The position numbers were made by a program, and so were the translations under genes. This document shows, piece after piece, positions 11,633 through 23,136 of a DNA stretch of 64,000 nucleotides. Under the pieces are notes generated by a model that saw only the letters and a list, made by a program, of their open reading frames with translations, did no database searches and was not told where the DNA came from. This DNA comes from Emergomyces orientalis (Eukaryota; Ascomycota; Eurotiomycetes; Onygenales; Ajellomycetaceae), in NCBI GenBank assembly GCA_002110485.1, contig MOWL01000088.1:1488001-1552000 (forward strand). The letters run 5' to 3'. How positions within the stretch are numbered: position 1 is the first letter of the stretch; every line of letters starts with the position of its first letter.

Positions 11633-13009
11633 GAGGGCAAGGCAAAACAGGGTAGTGAAGGTTTTTTTCTTCATCTTTCCATTTCCCCACTACCATCATA
11701 TATCCTGATGGTGGTGACACTGGAAGGGGGTTATATAAGCTCTTTGGGTGGTGAAGGAGTGAACATTGCTGGCACACTGTGGAATTTTATTTTATATTTT
11801 TCTCTCTTTCTGTCTCTTTCAGTACTTTTTGCCTGCCTTCTGCATTATTTAAGAAATTTCATGTTGATGTCATTATTCCCCATACGCCCTTGGGTATTTG
11901 ATTTTACATACATATTTTGTGCCCCTGACCACACGCTGGCAACAGGAAGCATGGAAGAGAGGGAAAGTTTTCATCTTCTAACCACCAAAAGCAGAGGTAT
12001 GTAGTTGCCCCACAGTGTCGCCTTTTCTTCCTCCTTTTCTACTTATAATCCTCTCACCACCTCCACTTCTATAATATTAAAAACACTCTTTTCCACCCCC
12101 GTTTTATTCTTCCCCTCTGCACTTGGCTTCCCCCTCCCAAACTGTTTCGCACTGCAGGCAACTTCTACATAGATAAATAAGAAAATTCGTTTTGCACTTT
12201 ATTTTCTATTATTTCCTTCTCCGCTCTCTTCCACCAATGCCCCCTTTTCCTCTTCAGGTGTGAAGTCACGGCTCGTTTTCCGGTTCCACTACATTGCAAA
12301 GCTCTTGCAGGGCTGCTATCATCATCATCATCATTCATCATTCATCATTCAACCCTCCCTGAGGAACAGAAAAATTACTAAACTCGTAATAATATTTAAT
12401 TTTTATAATGTTATTAATACTATTATATCAACATAATCAGTGTGTACTTTGTCCCAACTGGGGGCTTTCGATCTAGGTAGCGCTCATGTTTAGGTCCGTT
12501 TTCTATCATGTTAGGTTTGAGCGAGCGGTGACGCACAAATAGTTCACGTCGGGTAATTCAAATAATCAACGTAGTCTGCGAAAATAAAACCGTTTTTGTT
12601 TGTGTCTGCGAGTGCAGGTCTGTTGCAGGGAAATCTATATCACGTGACTGTCGCCAATTAGACGCGAAATCGTTTATTGACCTGACGCGTCTTGAGCCCT
12701 GTTCAATCAACTTCTTCAGCTTCAACCTGATTATCCTCAGTTCCACACCGCTGCACCGAAACTACTACAACGGCGCAATAAATTGAGGGTAGGCTAAGAA
12801 CAAGAAAAAGAGAGGAATTTCATTTATCTCGTGGATTTTTTTATATTTTATTCTATTATATTACTCTCGTTTCAAGCTAGGCGTCAATATCTCACCTCGA
12901 AACAGCAAGACTTTTTCGAGGACACTACTTCCGTCGCTTGACACTCACTTTGCAAATCGATCTTTTGTTTGGAGAACGTGAGGAGCGCCTGTTAGACATT
13001 GACTACGAT
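11633..13009. other. intergenic with 3' UTR and 5' leader
   Basis: AT-rich and pyrimidine-rich DNA with an imperfect ATC/ATT triplet run near 12320-12350. No gene is supported. The CAF-1 frame is open back to 12938, but only a non-ATG codon is available there. Confidence 0.45.
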
Positions 13010-15364
13010 ATGGGCGGGGAACCGCTACTCGGCTCTGCGAGCCCCTCTACATTGTCACGGAAGAGATCGTTTAGTGAGGTTGATGACTGCGTACAGCCCG
13101 CCAACACACATAATAATGACAGAATGCTCGTATCAGATGCCATTTCCCCGAATGGTGTTGTTCAAGAGTCGACTACTAAGCATGCCAATGAGATGAATTC
13201 CGAAATCCACCCTTCTATCGAAACAGCTGATATCCCCCTATCCACAATGACGACCAAAACTTCTTCCACAACGAGAGCAACAACCTCTATGTCTGTCGAT
13301 CCTCCGCCACATATCGATACCAACAGCTACCCCAACCCTTCCATATTGACTCCAATCCCCCCGCCTAATAACATTAACAACATCCATGACCAGAACCAAA
13401 CCCCTCCACCCGCCACTTCCCCATCTGCATCGGGGTTCACATTACCAAATAATAGTAAGAAACGGAAGCTTTCTCCTGCCAGCAAGCAGGTGAAGGCATT
13501 AGAGAGGGAGATGAAGGAGAAGCAGAGGGCGGAGGAAAAGGCGAAGAAGGACGAAGAGCGGAGGAAGAAGGAGGAGGAGCGGAAGAAAAGGGAAGAGGAG
13601 AAGAAGAGGAAGGATGAGGAGAGAGAAGAGGAGAAGAAGAAGCGGGAGGAAAAGAAGAAGGCGAAGGATGAGGAGCGGTTGGCGAGGGAGGAGGAAAAGA
13701 AGAAGAGGGATGAGGAGAGAATGAAAAAGGAGAAGGTGAGGGTTCTTCCTTCTTTGTTTTTCAATATTAGATGTTTTTTTCTCTTTGGATTTCAGTTTGG
13801 GATTTTATATTGTTTACAGGTTTCACTGCTGACTCTTTCATTTTAAGTCGCAAATGCGTTTGAATGCTTTTTTTGCGAAGCCTACGATATCCAGTACTAC
13901 ATCGTCTGGTAATTCTGGCGGAACGACTGGGGAAAATTCTAAGTTGGTAAATGATTCGAGTGGTGTTTCTGACGCCGCGAAAGCGGAAAAGAATCCTCTT
14001 TCGAACTACGAGCAAGAATTTCCTCCGTTTTTCTTGCAGTCGCACGTGAAACTAGCACCACCACATCGTTTTGAACGAGATATCGATTCTCTCAAATATG
14101 CTCGTGAAAAGCTCGATTCTGTATTCAAGAAAGATGGGTCGTCCGAAGAGGCGGGACCAGCTCTGAAATTCTGTCCTTCGGAGCTGTTCGACATGCTACC
14201 TTATAGACGCCGGCAAGGCAAAGCAAATGGCCCTACCGTAAAAGAAATTCTCCTGAGGATGCAAGACGCAACTTCGAACACTATAGATTTGACGGGAGAT
14301 GAGAAGACTCAAAATCCTGGCAATCTGTTAAAGAAGATTCCCATGAAAGTCTTGAAGTTCAGTGAAGATGTGAGGCCGCCTTACCAGGGAACATTTACGA
14401 AGCGACTGCCCGAGCAGGAGGCCAGGAGACTGTGCCGAAATCCGTTTGGGCGGATGGTTCTGGATTTTAATTATGATTATGATTCAGAGGCGGAGTGGGA
14501 AGAGCCGGAGGAAGGTGAGGACCTCGACTCAGAAGGGGAGGAGGAAACCAGTGAAGATGGGGATGGAGAAATGGAGGACTTTTTGGACGATGGTGATGAT
14601 GATGCTGTGGGTGGGAGGCGAAGGGTTCTTATCGGTGACCTAGAACCATTGTGTAGTGGGATACGCTGGGAGGGTGAGGGTGAAATCGACACAACGTTGA
14701 ATTCATGTCGGATGGAGGTTATATCAGGTAAGATTCTGACAATATATGGAAGTAGCCATTTTCCGACACCTATACTGACAACTTTTTTAATCAACAGAGA
14801 CCTTCAACTTCCCCATCGACCCCTTTTCTTCAGTGTATTGGAGTAAGCCGAAGCAGACATCCCGCTCGCCTTTGAGACACCTTACACATCTTTCCAATCA
14901 GTCTTTAGATCGAGGAGTTGCCATTACCAACCCTTCCCAAAAGCAAATCTCCCAATCCTCGGGATTACTCCAACCTCCTTCTACCCTTCCCTCCTCCACC
15001 TTGACCAGAACACTACCACCTGGACAATCTACTCTTCTTCCCGGTGCAACGGCAACTCATAAACCACGCCGTCCATTCCCGCCGGATCAAGTAGCAGAGT
15101 TTAAAGAGGTCATTGCTGGTAGTAATTTAACTAAGGCGGGGCTGATTGAAGTGTTGAAGAAGCGGTATGATTGATTGCATTCTTTTTTTTGTTCCTCATT
15201 CGAAATATCTGTCGAGGCCATATATATATCAGAAGAGACATCAAAAACTAACGAAAACTTACAGATTCCCAAAAGTATCCAAGGACATCATCAAAGACAC
15301 ACTCAACTCCACCGCCCAAAGACTCGGCCAGAAGGAAGCTGATAAGAAATGGGTTTTAATATGA
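13010..15364 (+). CDS. rlf2: chromatin assembly factor 1 large subunit (p150/Cac1)
   Basis: Exons join(13010..13735,13848..14727,14798..15164,15265..15364), 690 aa. This histone H3-H4 chaperone subunit deposits nucleosomes behind replication forks in the nucleus. The N-terminus is low-complexity. Residues about 165-242 form a long charged helix rich in Lys/Glu/Arg (KER domain, DNA binding). A PIP box 'QMRLNAFF' (residues 244-251; Q, L, F, F in register) opens exon 2 and would bind PCNA. Next come 'KFSEDVRPPYQGTFTK' and an acidic stretch of Glu/Asp with 'IRWEGEGEIDT' (histone-binding ED region). The C-terminal winged-helix region 'FPPDQVAEFKEVIAGSNLTK' continues across the last intron to 'FPKVSKDIIKDTLNSTAQR'. 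The start at 13010 is the first in-frame ATG. All phases match. Confidence 0.93.
13494..13735 (+). repeat. purine-only-biased tract encoding the KER helix
   Basis: About 240 bp of nearly uninterrupted A/G on the coding strand (AAG/GAG/GAA codons) encode the charged KER domain of CAF-1. The tract ends exactly at the first splice donor. Confidence 0.75.
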
Positions 15365-16043
15365 AAAGCAATGAATTACACTCTCTCAGATGAGATATGG
15401 GGACTGCTCATTTTTCCTTATATTAGATTTTATACCCCATTTTTCCCTCGTTCAGTTTTATCTGCTCGCTTAAAACTTACTCCCAGCACGTACTCCTATT
15501 GTCGCTCATCTATCTACCAACATCAACACGACTCAGGTCCAGCCATCCATCCATCCATCTTTCAGCGCATCGTGATATCATATTCCTCAGCTATGACCAA
15601 CCCAATACCTACCTACAAATGACTCATACAATAAGTTCATTATCTGAAATACAGGTTTCTGCATCTCACACATCTTGCCCTGTTCGCGACTTTTTTTCTC
15701 ACCTGCCCTATGTAAATGAGCAGCATAGCTGAATATTAACAGTAGTTGCTAATAACGCTATCAAATAAGCCAAATCTTCTTTTTTCTTTCTGCATAGTCA
15801 ATGTACCCAAAATACTGTACAGATAATCTTAGACAAACATTGCAAAGTCTTCCCAATAACTCACTCCAGGCCCATTCACCCACTCTCACTACTAACACTA
15901 TAGATATTCTAACCCATCTGGTTCCGAGAGGAAGCAAGATCCCCAATAAAAAAATTTGCTATGCAATCAACAACGAAGTCCACCATTTCCAATCTCCATC
16001 CCCAACCAACAAGCACATAGAATGCATCCATGTTTACTACTAG
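15365..16043. other. convergent intergenic region
   Basis: It lies between the 3' ends of the CAF-1 and F-box-like genes. I see no gene; short open frames overlap without family features. Confidence 0.45.
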
Positions 16044-17669
16044 TTACCAGTTATCCATCAAGCTACATTCATGAAAACTCTCCAAACAACAACCCTCCCC
16101 CAACCTCCCAAAATCCGCATGCCCCAAGGGCGTTTGCTTCTGGTACCACTCCATCGGCACTGGATCAGGAAACGGGAACAAATCATGCGGAATCGGACGT
16201 AATGTACGATACGTTTGCGTCCTCAGATTCGACTGATAATTCACGCCTGCTACTCTACAAAGTTCGTCGTATATCGAGTACGACTGTGACTGTTTGGCTT
16301 TTCCCATCTCGTTTTGCAGCCAGCGCTTTGTCATTTCCTGGACATATGCAGAAAGGGAGCCGTGGTAATGGGGTTTCTGAATCCGACCCTCCCCTTCTTC
16401 CTCCTTGTAGGGGAATAGGCGATAGTCATCCGTGTCGAAGACACTAAGGGTATGGGAATCTGTGGAGGTAGGAAGACTTACACCTTCCGAAGTGTATGTC
16501 CATGCATTTCCTGTGTGCTCGCGCGGGTGAGGGAACCATGGAGATATAATTATATCATCAGCCCCCAGCTTCGTCGCCGTGGAGCGCATGCAACGGTGGG
16601 TTCCGAATCTCCAGCTGCCTTGCATGTAGCTATGGAGGGGTATGTGTGAGAATATATGCGTCCTACAGTTCTTAATGTCCGTCTGCCGAATATGGTGCCA
16701 TGGCGGAATATCCAGGTTGATTGGGCTATGTATTTCTATCTGTTCGGCGGCAGGGAAGCAGTTTTTGCTAGCGAAGCCGAGGAGGATATGGTGTGAAAGC
16801 TCTGTTTGTAGGTCTTCTCCTGCGTGGTTACTCTTTTCTTCGACTAAACGTGTTAGCGATGACGGCGAGCAGCGTGATATTCCCCCCTGGATTACACTAG
16901 ACAGTTCCATGTTGATAACCAGTGAGCGTAGCTTTGGACAAAGAGGAGCCTGCAACCCTCCTGGGCATTTATAGCAGGAACTTTGGGCTGGTAGATTTAT
17001 GAGGCTGCGACAGAGCTGTCTGATCCGCAGACGGAGATGGGTGAGGTTTGGGAGCAGCTTTCCAATTTGCGGGCATAGATGTTCGCCGTCAGTGTAGACT
17101 TCAAAGCCAGAAGTGTCAATTTCAACATAACTGCATGTCTCTGGGAGAGATGCTAGAAGAGTGATTAGAGCGGAAGAGGGGAAACCCGGTTCATCTGTAA
17201 TCCTATCAATATCATCGTCGCCCACAAGATCGACCGCACTGGGTGGCTGATGATCAATCCGTAGGGAGAATATTCGAAGCTTTCCCATATCCCCGGCTAT
17301 GATTTTGGATAGGTCTTTGAGTAAACTGCCCAGGCCCCAGACCGTAGCCGGAGTAGAGTTTGAGTCTACTGCTGCGACATCTAAAAGCAAGCTCAACGAC
17401 TGGATAGCATAAAACCTCGAGCTGAGTGGTGGCCTTGCCCCTTTCAGGAACTGGCAAAGGCTGTGACTCCTCAAAACCACAACGGTTTGCAACAAAGTTA
17501 TTGCCAAGGAATACCATTTCTTGCACACAAGCAAACATGGTAGGAAGTCGTTGATTGATGTTTTCTCCCGAAGACGTAATAGGATCCTTTTGAGGGTTGC
17601 ATCGTTTTCCAGGAGTGCTTGATAACTGGAGGAAAGAGTACGGCATTCAACCGCGGAGGGAGCCGTCAT
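16044..17669 (-). CDS. F-box-like domain protein
   Basis: Single-exon minus-strand frame of 541 aa starting at ATG (complement of 17667-17669). The N-terminus 'LLENDATLKRILLRLREKT' followed by 'FLPCLLVCKKWYSLAITLL' (about residues 19-60) resembles an F-box-like helix-loop-helix, which recruits Skp1 in SCF ubiquitin ligases. Downstream are scattered leucine-rich stretches ('KLLPNLTHLRLRIRQLCRSL', 'LCPKLRSLVINMEL') typical of the degenerate LRR part of fungal F-box proteins. The C-terminal third has no recognisable domain: 'GSWRFGTHRCMRSTATKLGADD' and a 'YHGSLSAYVQEMTKRWLQNE' helix. Such lineage-expanded proteins are common in Onygenales. The substrate is unknown, and the F-box match is weak enough that another role is possible. 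Confidence 0.78.
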   Translation of the reverse strand: MTAPSAVECRTLSSSYQALLENDATLKRILLRLREKTSINDFLPCLLVCKKWYSLAITLLQTVVVLRSHSLCQFLKGARPPLSSRFYAIQSLSLLLDVAAVDSNSTPATVWGLGSLLKDLSKIIAGDMGKLRIFSLRIDHQPPSAVDLVGDDDIDRITDEPGFPSSALITLLASLPETCSYVEIDTSGFEVYTDGEHLCPQIGKLLPNLTHLRLRIRQLCRSLINLPAQSSCYKCPGGLQAPLCPKLRSLVINMELSSVIQGGISRCSPSSLTRLVEEKSNHAGEDLQTELSHHILLGFASKNCFPAAEQIEIHSPINLDIPPWHHIRQTDIKNCRTHIFSHIPLHSYMQGSWRFGTHRCMRSTATKLGADDIIISPWFPHPREHTGNAWTYTSEGVSLPTSTDSHTLSVFDTDDYRLFPYKEEEGEGRIQKPHYHGSLSAYVQEMTKRWLQNEMGKAKQSQSYSIYDELCRVAGVNYQSNLRTQTYRTLRPIPHDLFPFPDPVPMEWYQKQTPLGHADFGRLGEGCCLESFHECSLMDNW

Positions 17670-19892
17670 TATCTTATTTCAGCCCTGGAGGGCTGGATAG
17701 ACAGGCAAGGGCAAATGAATAACCAGGTCAAGCAATGAAAAAAGAAACCAAAAATAAATTGAATGTACTGCATGTATTGTCAACAGTGCATGAATATGAG
17801 GCGTCGAATCAAAACATCCCCAGATATTAGAGAATGGCGCATATTCGACGAAATGCACGGCTCCTTTTACGATATCTGTGTCGCGAATTGCATGCATTCT
17901 TTTGAATGTAAACAAAAAATATAAACAATTTAAGAGAGTTATATTAGCCATTGGAAAGAGCAGTGGAAAAAGATGGTGTAGTTTCTTCCACTTGGAGCTT
18001 CCAACTAGTAAGATCAAAATAAACAGAGCGTTCAATCAGGGGAAAGAAACTTGCAGGAGAGCATAATATGATAGAAACAGCGCATTTTAATGATTGAATC
18101 TTGATGGAAAAACACACAGGGGGAGAGATCGCTAGCAGTCAATCATGGAAACGACCCCTATGAGAATTGGATTCTAAGTGGTGGAAGCTGATAACTGCTG
18201 GAATTGATTTAAAAATGTCTACCAGATAATTGTGTAGCATCTCCTCAGCAAATTGGTGTTTTCTCAGCCTATTCCCGTGTTTAAGGGAGCTGACCGGGAA
18301 CAAATAGCATCCGAAAATACCCAGCATCCCTCCGAACATTTCCTTCGTACATAACTATTCAATGAAGAATATATAAGAGACACTCCAATCGGAAGAATGG
18401 GGGATCAGTTAGCCAGGGAATGTTTCGAATATACAGAGCATATCAATGATGGATGGGTGGTGTATGACTTGAGCTCGTCCGCAGTATGGCGGAAAATCTC
18501 CCTTGAGAACAAGCTCTGCATTTGCATTTGTGAACTAGCAAAACAAATCAATGCAGGTTTTCGTGTCATGGGCTCCATTTTCCTGCTTGATGTTTTCCTT
18601 TGCTGGAGAGGTGAGCAATGCAACCAGGTTTGATTGGACATAGCCAGAGTAGTCTAGCATAAAGCCCATCATAGGCAGAAACTACCTGGGTATGTAACTA
18701 AGTTTATGTATTCTGTTTCCTTTGTTGTCCGGCATCTGGCTAACTAAATAACAGAAAGTCCTATTTCTTCTTCCTTAAGTTGAAGAGGGCAAATGTTTTG
18801 TTCTTTTTTTTTTCTTTTTTTTTCTTTGGAAATGAAAAAAACCCATCAAATCACCATTGGATGTATATGTCCATTTGCCTTACGGCCAACGACTCAAATT
18901 AATCCGAATGACACGAAAAGTAAATAAGACAATTGCAAACGATGTAGGAATCACATAGTAACAACCTCAACGACTAGGGATTTACCCGTTTCGCCAACCA
19001 GCCTGGAAAACGCAACGCGGATGAGATGATTAGCAGAGTGGGCAATTCGAAAAGGGGGGAGAAAAGCGGACAGCGGACAATCAAGGAATCAGAGTAATAA
19101 ACCCAGTCCCAGCCCCAGTTCTGATGAGTTTCAGCTCCGATGGGAAGAATTAACTGGCGCAAATAATTCTCGTCGACCACTCACGCTCCCCAGCATCCAA
19201 CGACATTCCAGCGCTTTTGGGGTGGGGGTTGGATGACACGTGGGAATGGGGCAAAAAGGGAAGATGCGAAGAGACAAGAGAGGAGTGAGAGCAGAGTGTG
19301 ATGTAGGAAACGGAACTGGATGGGGCTTTGACTGGTCTCTTTTCCCTGTTTCGCTGGCTGCTTGATGTCGTGCTGCTGCTTTATGCCTGTCCGGGTGTCT
19401 CGTCTGTCTTGTCCCACTATTTATGAAGTAGGTTAAATATTTGTTTAGACAGATATTGGCCCAGTTGAGTGGTTTTAGGGATTCTGTCCCAGTGGCTAAC
19501 CTAGATAGAAGGGGGCGAGAACTGGACAACAGCATCAGCTGGAATGTTATCTGCTATCTGCTATCTGGTATCCAGGACAACCAAGGATAGAGGGACGGGT
19601 ACAGTAGTGGACATGATGGCTCTCTTTTTATTGAATTCTCATTTGCTGGTAGAATGAATTTATTTCAATAAATAAATAAATAAACAGAAAAACAAAAATA
19701 ATAAATAAACCATCAAAAGAAACGAAGAAGAAAATAGCCACTAAAGTCCGTAGTGTCTCGTTATTTTCCCTTGAAACTTGAAGAGGAAACGGATTACTTT
19801 GCTAAAAATGAAATGGTCCACTAGTAGGTAGGATGCTCAGCAGCCAGCCTTCCCTCCTCCTCTTCCTCCTCCTTCTCGTCTCTGTGTGCGTC

Positions 19893-19912
19893 GTGTGTGT
19901 GTGTGTGTGTGT
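19893..19912. repeat. GT dinucleotide microsatellite
   Basis: Ten tandem GT units in intergenic DNA. Confidence 0.9.
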
Positions 19913-22329
19913 TTACGCAGGATGGGGTTGGAATAAATCAACCACAAATAAAAGATGGCCCAGTTAAAGATGGTGTTGGGTGAACCAGCCAAAGGTCAAG
20001 AAACCACATGCAAGCAGGGGAAGGGAATGCATGCAGTGCCAGCTCATCAGCGTCGACTAGACCCTAGTGCACCGCCGTGCGCGTTCTTGATTCGACAGCA
20101 GACTTTTTCATTCCGTCCACCATTTCCCCCCTCCTATCCCACTTGTTCTCCTCTGGGTCTGTTTTTCGTTTGGTGTGTTTCTTAGCAGCGCCCGGTTTAC
20201 TTTCTGTGATCTTTTGCTTTTTTTTTTTTTCGATACGATTTTTTGCTTCTTCCCCCCCCCGTTAGACGTTTGGAAGGGGAGAGAAGCGAGAGGAAGCTAT
20301 CATTTATGGTGGGTTGGCTAGGGAAAGGCGAATTATCTGCACATGAGGTTCCCAATATAAAAATTCTCCGTACAAAAAAATAAAATAAAATTTAAGTGTG
20401 AACTTCGATTTGACACAGTAATTTTAGTTAGGTCGTTTTCTACCTTCAAACTCCCTACATGGACTTCGAACTTCGAATCCCCAAAACACGCCCCTAGTCA
20501 GCATACAAGTTATTGTCTTGGCCTCGTTACATTGGACCAACGACGTGGCAGAGCCTTGATCTGCGGCCGCTGGCCACATCCCATCCATGGCCGCCTCGAA
20601 CAGATCTACAGGACAACACAAAGGGAAGAAAGGGATCCAGAGACATTTTGACAAACATGCCTCTTGCTTTTCAGAGACAATAATGCTTGCTCTTCAAGCA
20701 GAAGCAGGAGGGAGGGCGAGAGAAGCTAGGTTTCATTCCCGCTGCATCAAAACTTCTGTTTTGTTGAGCGATAGGCTGGGGATAGGGAATGAGTGAAACT
20801 TTCTGCAATGCTTATGCGTTTTTTTGCTCTCCGATTTATTTTCTCCCTGCATATCACTCCCATCCACGCAAAAATGTTCACAGAACAAGATGGGCAGTTT
20901 AAATGTTTTCACAAACCGTTAATAAGTTACCCACCAATATCTAGACGGATACAGGCATGGAGACTCGATGACGGTCATTTGCCTCCCTTTCGCTTCAGCT
21001 GGCTTTGACCCTTACTGATGATGCGGAATGATGATGCACGCCGCCCGCCTCTTCCGTTTAAATTGAATGAATTAATATTATTTAAAACTATTAGCTTCGT
21101 CCGTAGAAAATACGCAGACCGCAAACTTCTAGGTGACGCCCGGCTGTTTCTATGCCTTTTTGTCCCAGCACAGGGCGGTGAATTGGAATTCAATGGATGG
21201 ACAAAACTGTATTTAACTATAACGGATGAACATATATAATAATAAATAAAATAAAAAAACTACCAGCGCCTTAATCTGTAGTGACAGCGGCGTATGTTTT
21301 CATGCCGCCGTAACACCAGCCACGACCACGTTGTTTAACTATTTTATTCTATTCTAACTTATTTGTTTTGTTGGTGTATTGTTGTTTTTCTTTTGTTTCT
21401 TAATATTATGCTTAATTAGGGGTCCTTATCCATGGATACAATTTAACTCTCCTAGCTCAATCTTCGAGCCCCCAGTTGATTTGTTATCTGTCCCGTAATC
21501 CCGGACCTGGTTGGTTTCTTCTGCTGCTCTCAAGGTTATTTGGCTGTATGGCTGGCTGTATGTCGGAATATAGCTGCATATTACATTTGTCCTAAAATAC
21601 TACCCTGTGTCTGCTTTAGTTTTTTCTTCTCTTTAATTTTCTTTTGTGACTTACATTTTCTTTTGACTTTTTGCTGTCTTTGGCGGCCCCTTCAGAAAAG
21701 GTTTTGTCGAAGCCGACATGAAAATGTTTGGATTACAATCCGGGGCAGGAGGTGGAAGATGTAAGAAACTGAGCATCCATTGGGCGAATTGTTATTCGAG
21801 AAAGCCTAGCACTTTTTTCGTATGAGAAATGTGGCAATGGAAGGAGACGGGAGAGAGAACAATGAGATAATTAAAATGAAAAATTGTCTAGAAGAAGAAT
21901 CTGACATATTTCCTGTGAACTGTATATTTATTAGACTCCCTTTTGCATCTCGGTATTAGATATATATATCCCGCAGGCTGAGGCAGGAAGGCGGCCTAGC
22001 GGGTCTCAGGTATTTAACTAGGTTCCGCAAGAATACTTATGATGATTTACTTATTCTCCATTCTCGTTTTATCCTCTTCTGAGCATTTTTCTGTTTCAGT
22101 GTCAGCGATATGCTGGTCGTGTATTATGTGCTGTCAGATTGATGGTTCCCTGGGATAGACAGCGCATCACTTAAACTACGGCGTGTGCCTCAGGTACTCT
22201 CATAGCTACGACGTCTACAACAGAAACGGTTTGTTTTCCCCAGCGTGTTGAATGCCTTGATAATAATAATATCTGTCTAAGTCAAGATCTCCAGGAAATA
22301 AAAAGCAATAGCACAAGTAATTAGCAATT

Positions 22330-22349
22330 AAAAAAAAAAAAAAAAAAAA
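22330..22349. repeat. poly-A run
   Basis: Twenty consecutive A residues in intergenic DNA, a likely indel-prone site. Confidence 0.9.
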
Positions 22350-22979
22350 TAAGAGTGGCGGGGGTTGATGTCTAAAGATGTGTCTGTGTAGCTGGTGGTC
22401 GTAGTGGCCGTAGACTGCGCCAAGTCATTCCTCTCCCTCCTCTCGAACAACTCATCACCTTGACCTCTCCGCCTCCTCTCTGCTTCTCTGCTTCTTCTTC
22501 TTCTTTTCCTCCTCTCTCTTCCTCCTCTTCTTCTTGATTTATATCTCCCCCCTTTCTTTCTCGTCCTTTGTGCAGGCGAGTTTAATTCTCATCCTCCTGG
22601 GCGCCTTGTGCGCCGGTTTGCCTGTCCGTGTGTTGTGTGTCGCACTGCTCTCCCTCTGCTGCCCCCCCCTGGCTGGATTGGATGCCCATCGCCTCACTCA
22701 GCGCACCTTACCCCACGTTTTGGCTAATACAATACCCATCCTAATCCTGCCCGCTCTCACTGCTCTCTTCTAATCTCATATCTACACCCATGCTACTGTT
22801 GATATAGCCTAATTTTCAATTCTATCGACCTATCAAACATACCTTAACTCCCCGACCGCTCTGATCTGGTTTCGACCTCAACGACTTATATCCTCTCGTC
22901 TTCTTCTCTTGCCCTCCCTTCGACCCATATCACTCATACACTCCTTTTTACCATTTTCAAGGGACACCCCTCACGATCA

Positions 22980-23003
22980 TTATATATATATATATATATA
23001 TAT
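22980..23003. repeat. TA dinucleotide run
   Basis: About twelve TA units, roughly 135 bp upstream of the proposed start of the RasGAP-like gene. Confidence 0.85.
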
Positions 23004-23136
23004 TACATGACCACCGAAGAAGAATCATGCGATTGATCTAAATTCCGCTTTTATATAACACGTCCGTTTACTGGCATTTTAGATTCTCGAGGTCGTCACC
23101 TCTCGAGGTCGATGCCACCAGATTGCCCATGGAAAG

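Larger units (their letters stand above)
17670..23136. other. 5.5-kb gene-poor region with simple repeats
   Basis: No coding gene supported on either strand. It contains a GT microsatellite (19893-19912), a run of 20 A (22330-22349), a CT-rich tract (about 22420-22560) and a TA run (about 22980-23003). The CT-rich last 700 bp looks like the promoter or leader of the large gene at 23137. A 78-codon frame at 18397-18633 has no family features. Confidence 0.45.

Noticed and set aside
12938..13009. Upstream start for the CAF-1 subunit
   Set aside because: The codon at 12938 is TTG; the first in-frame ATG is 13010.
18397..18633. 78-codon plus-strand frame starting at ATG
   Set aside because: No recognisable domain, the opposite strand is equally open, and there is no splice continuation.
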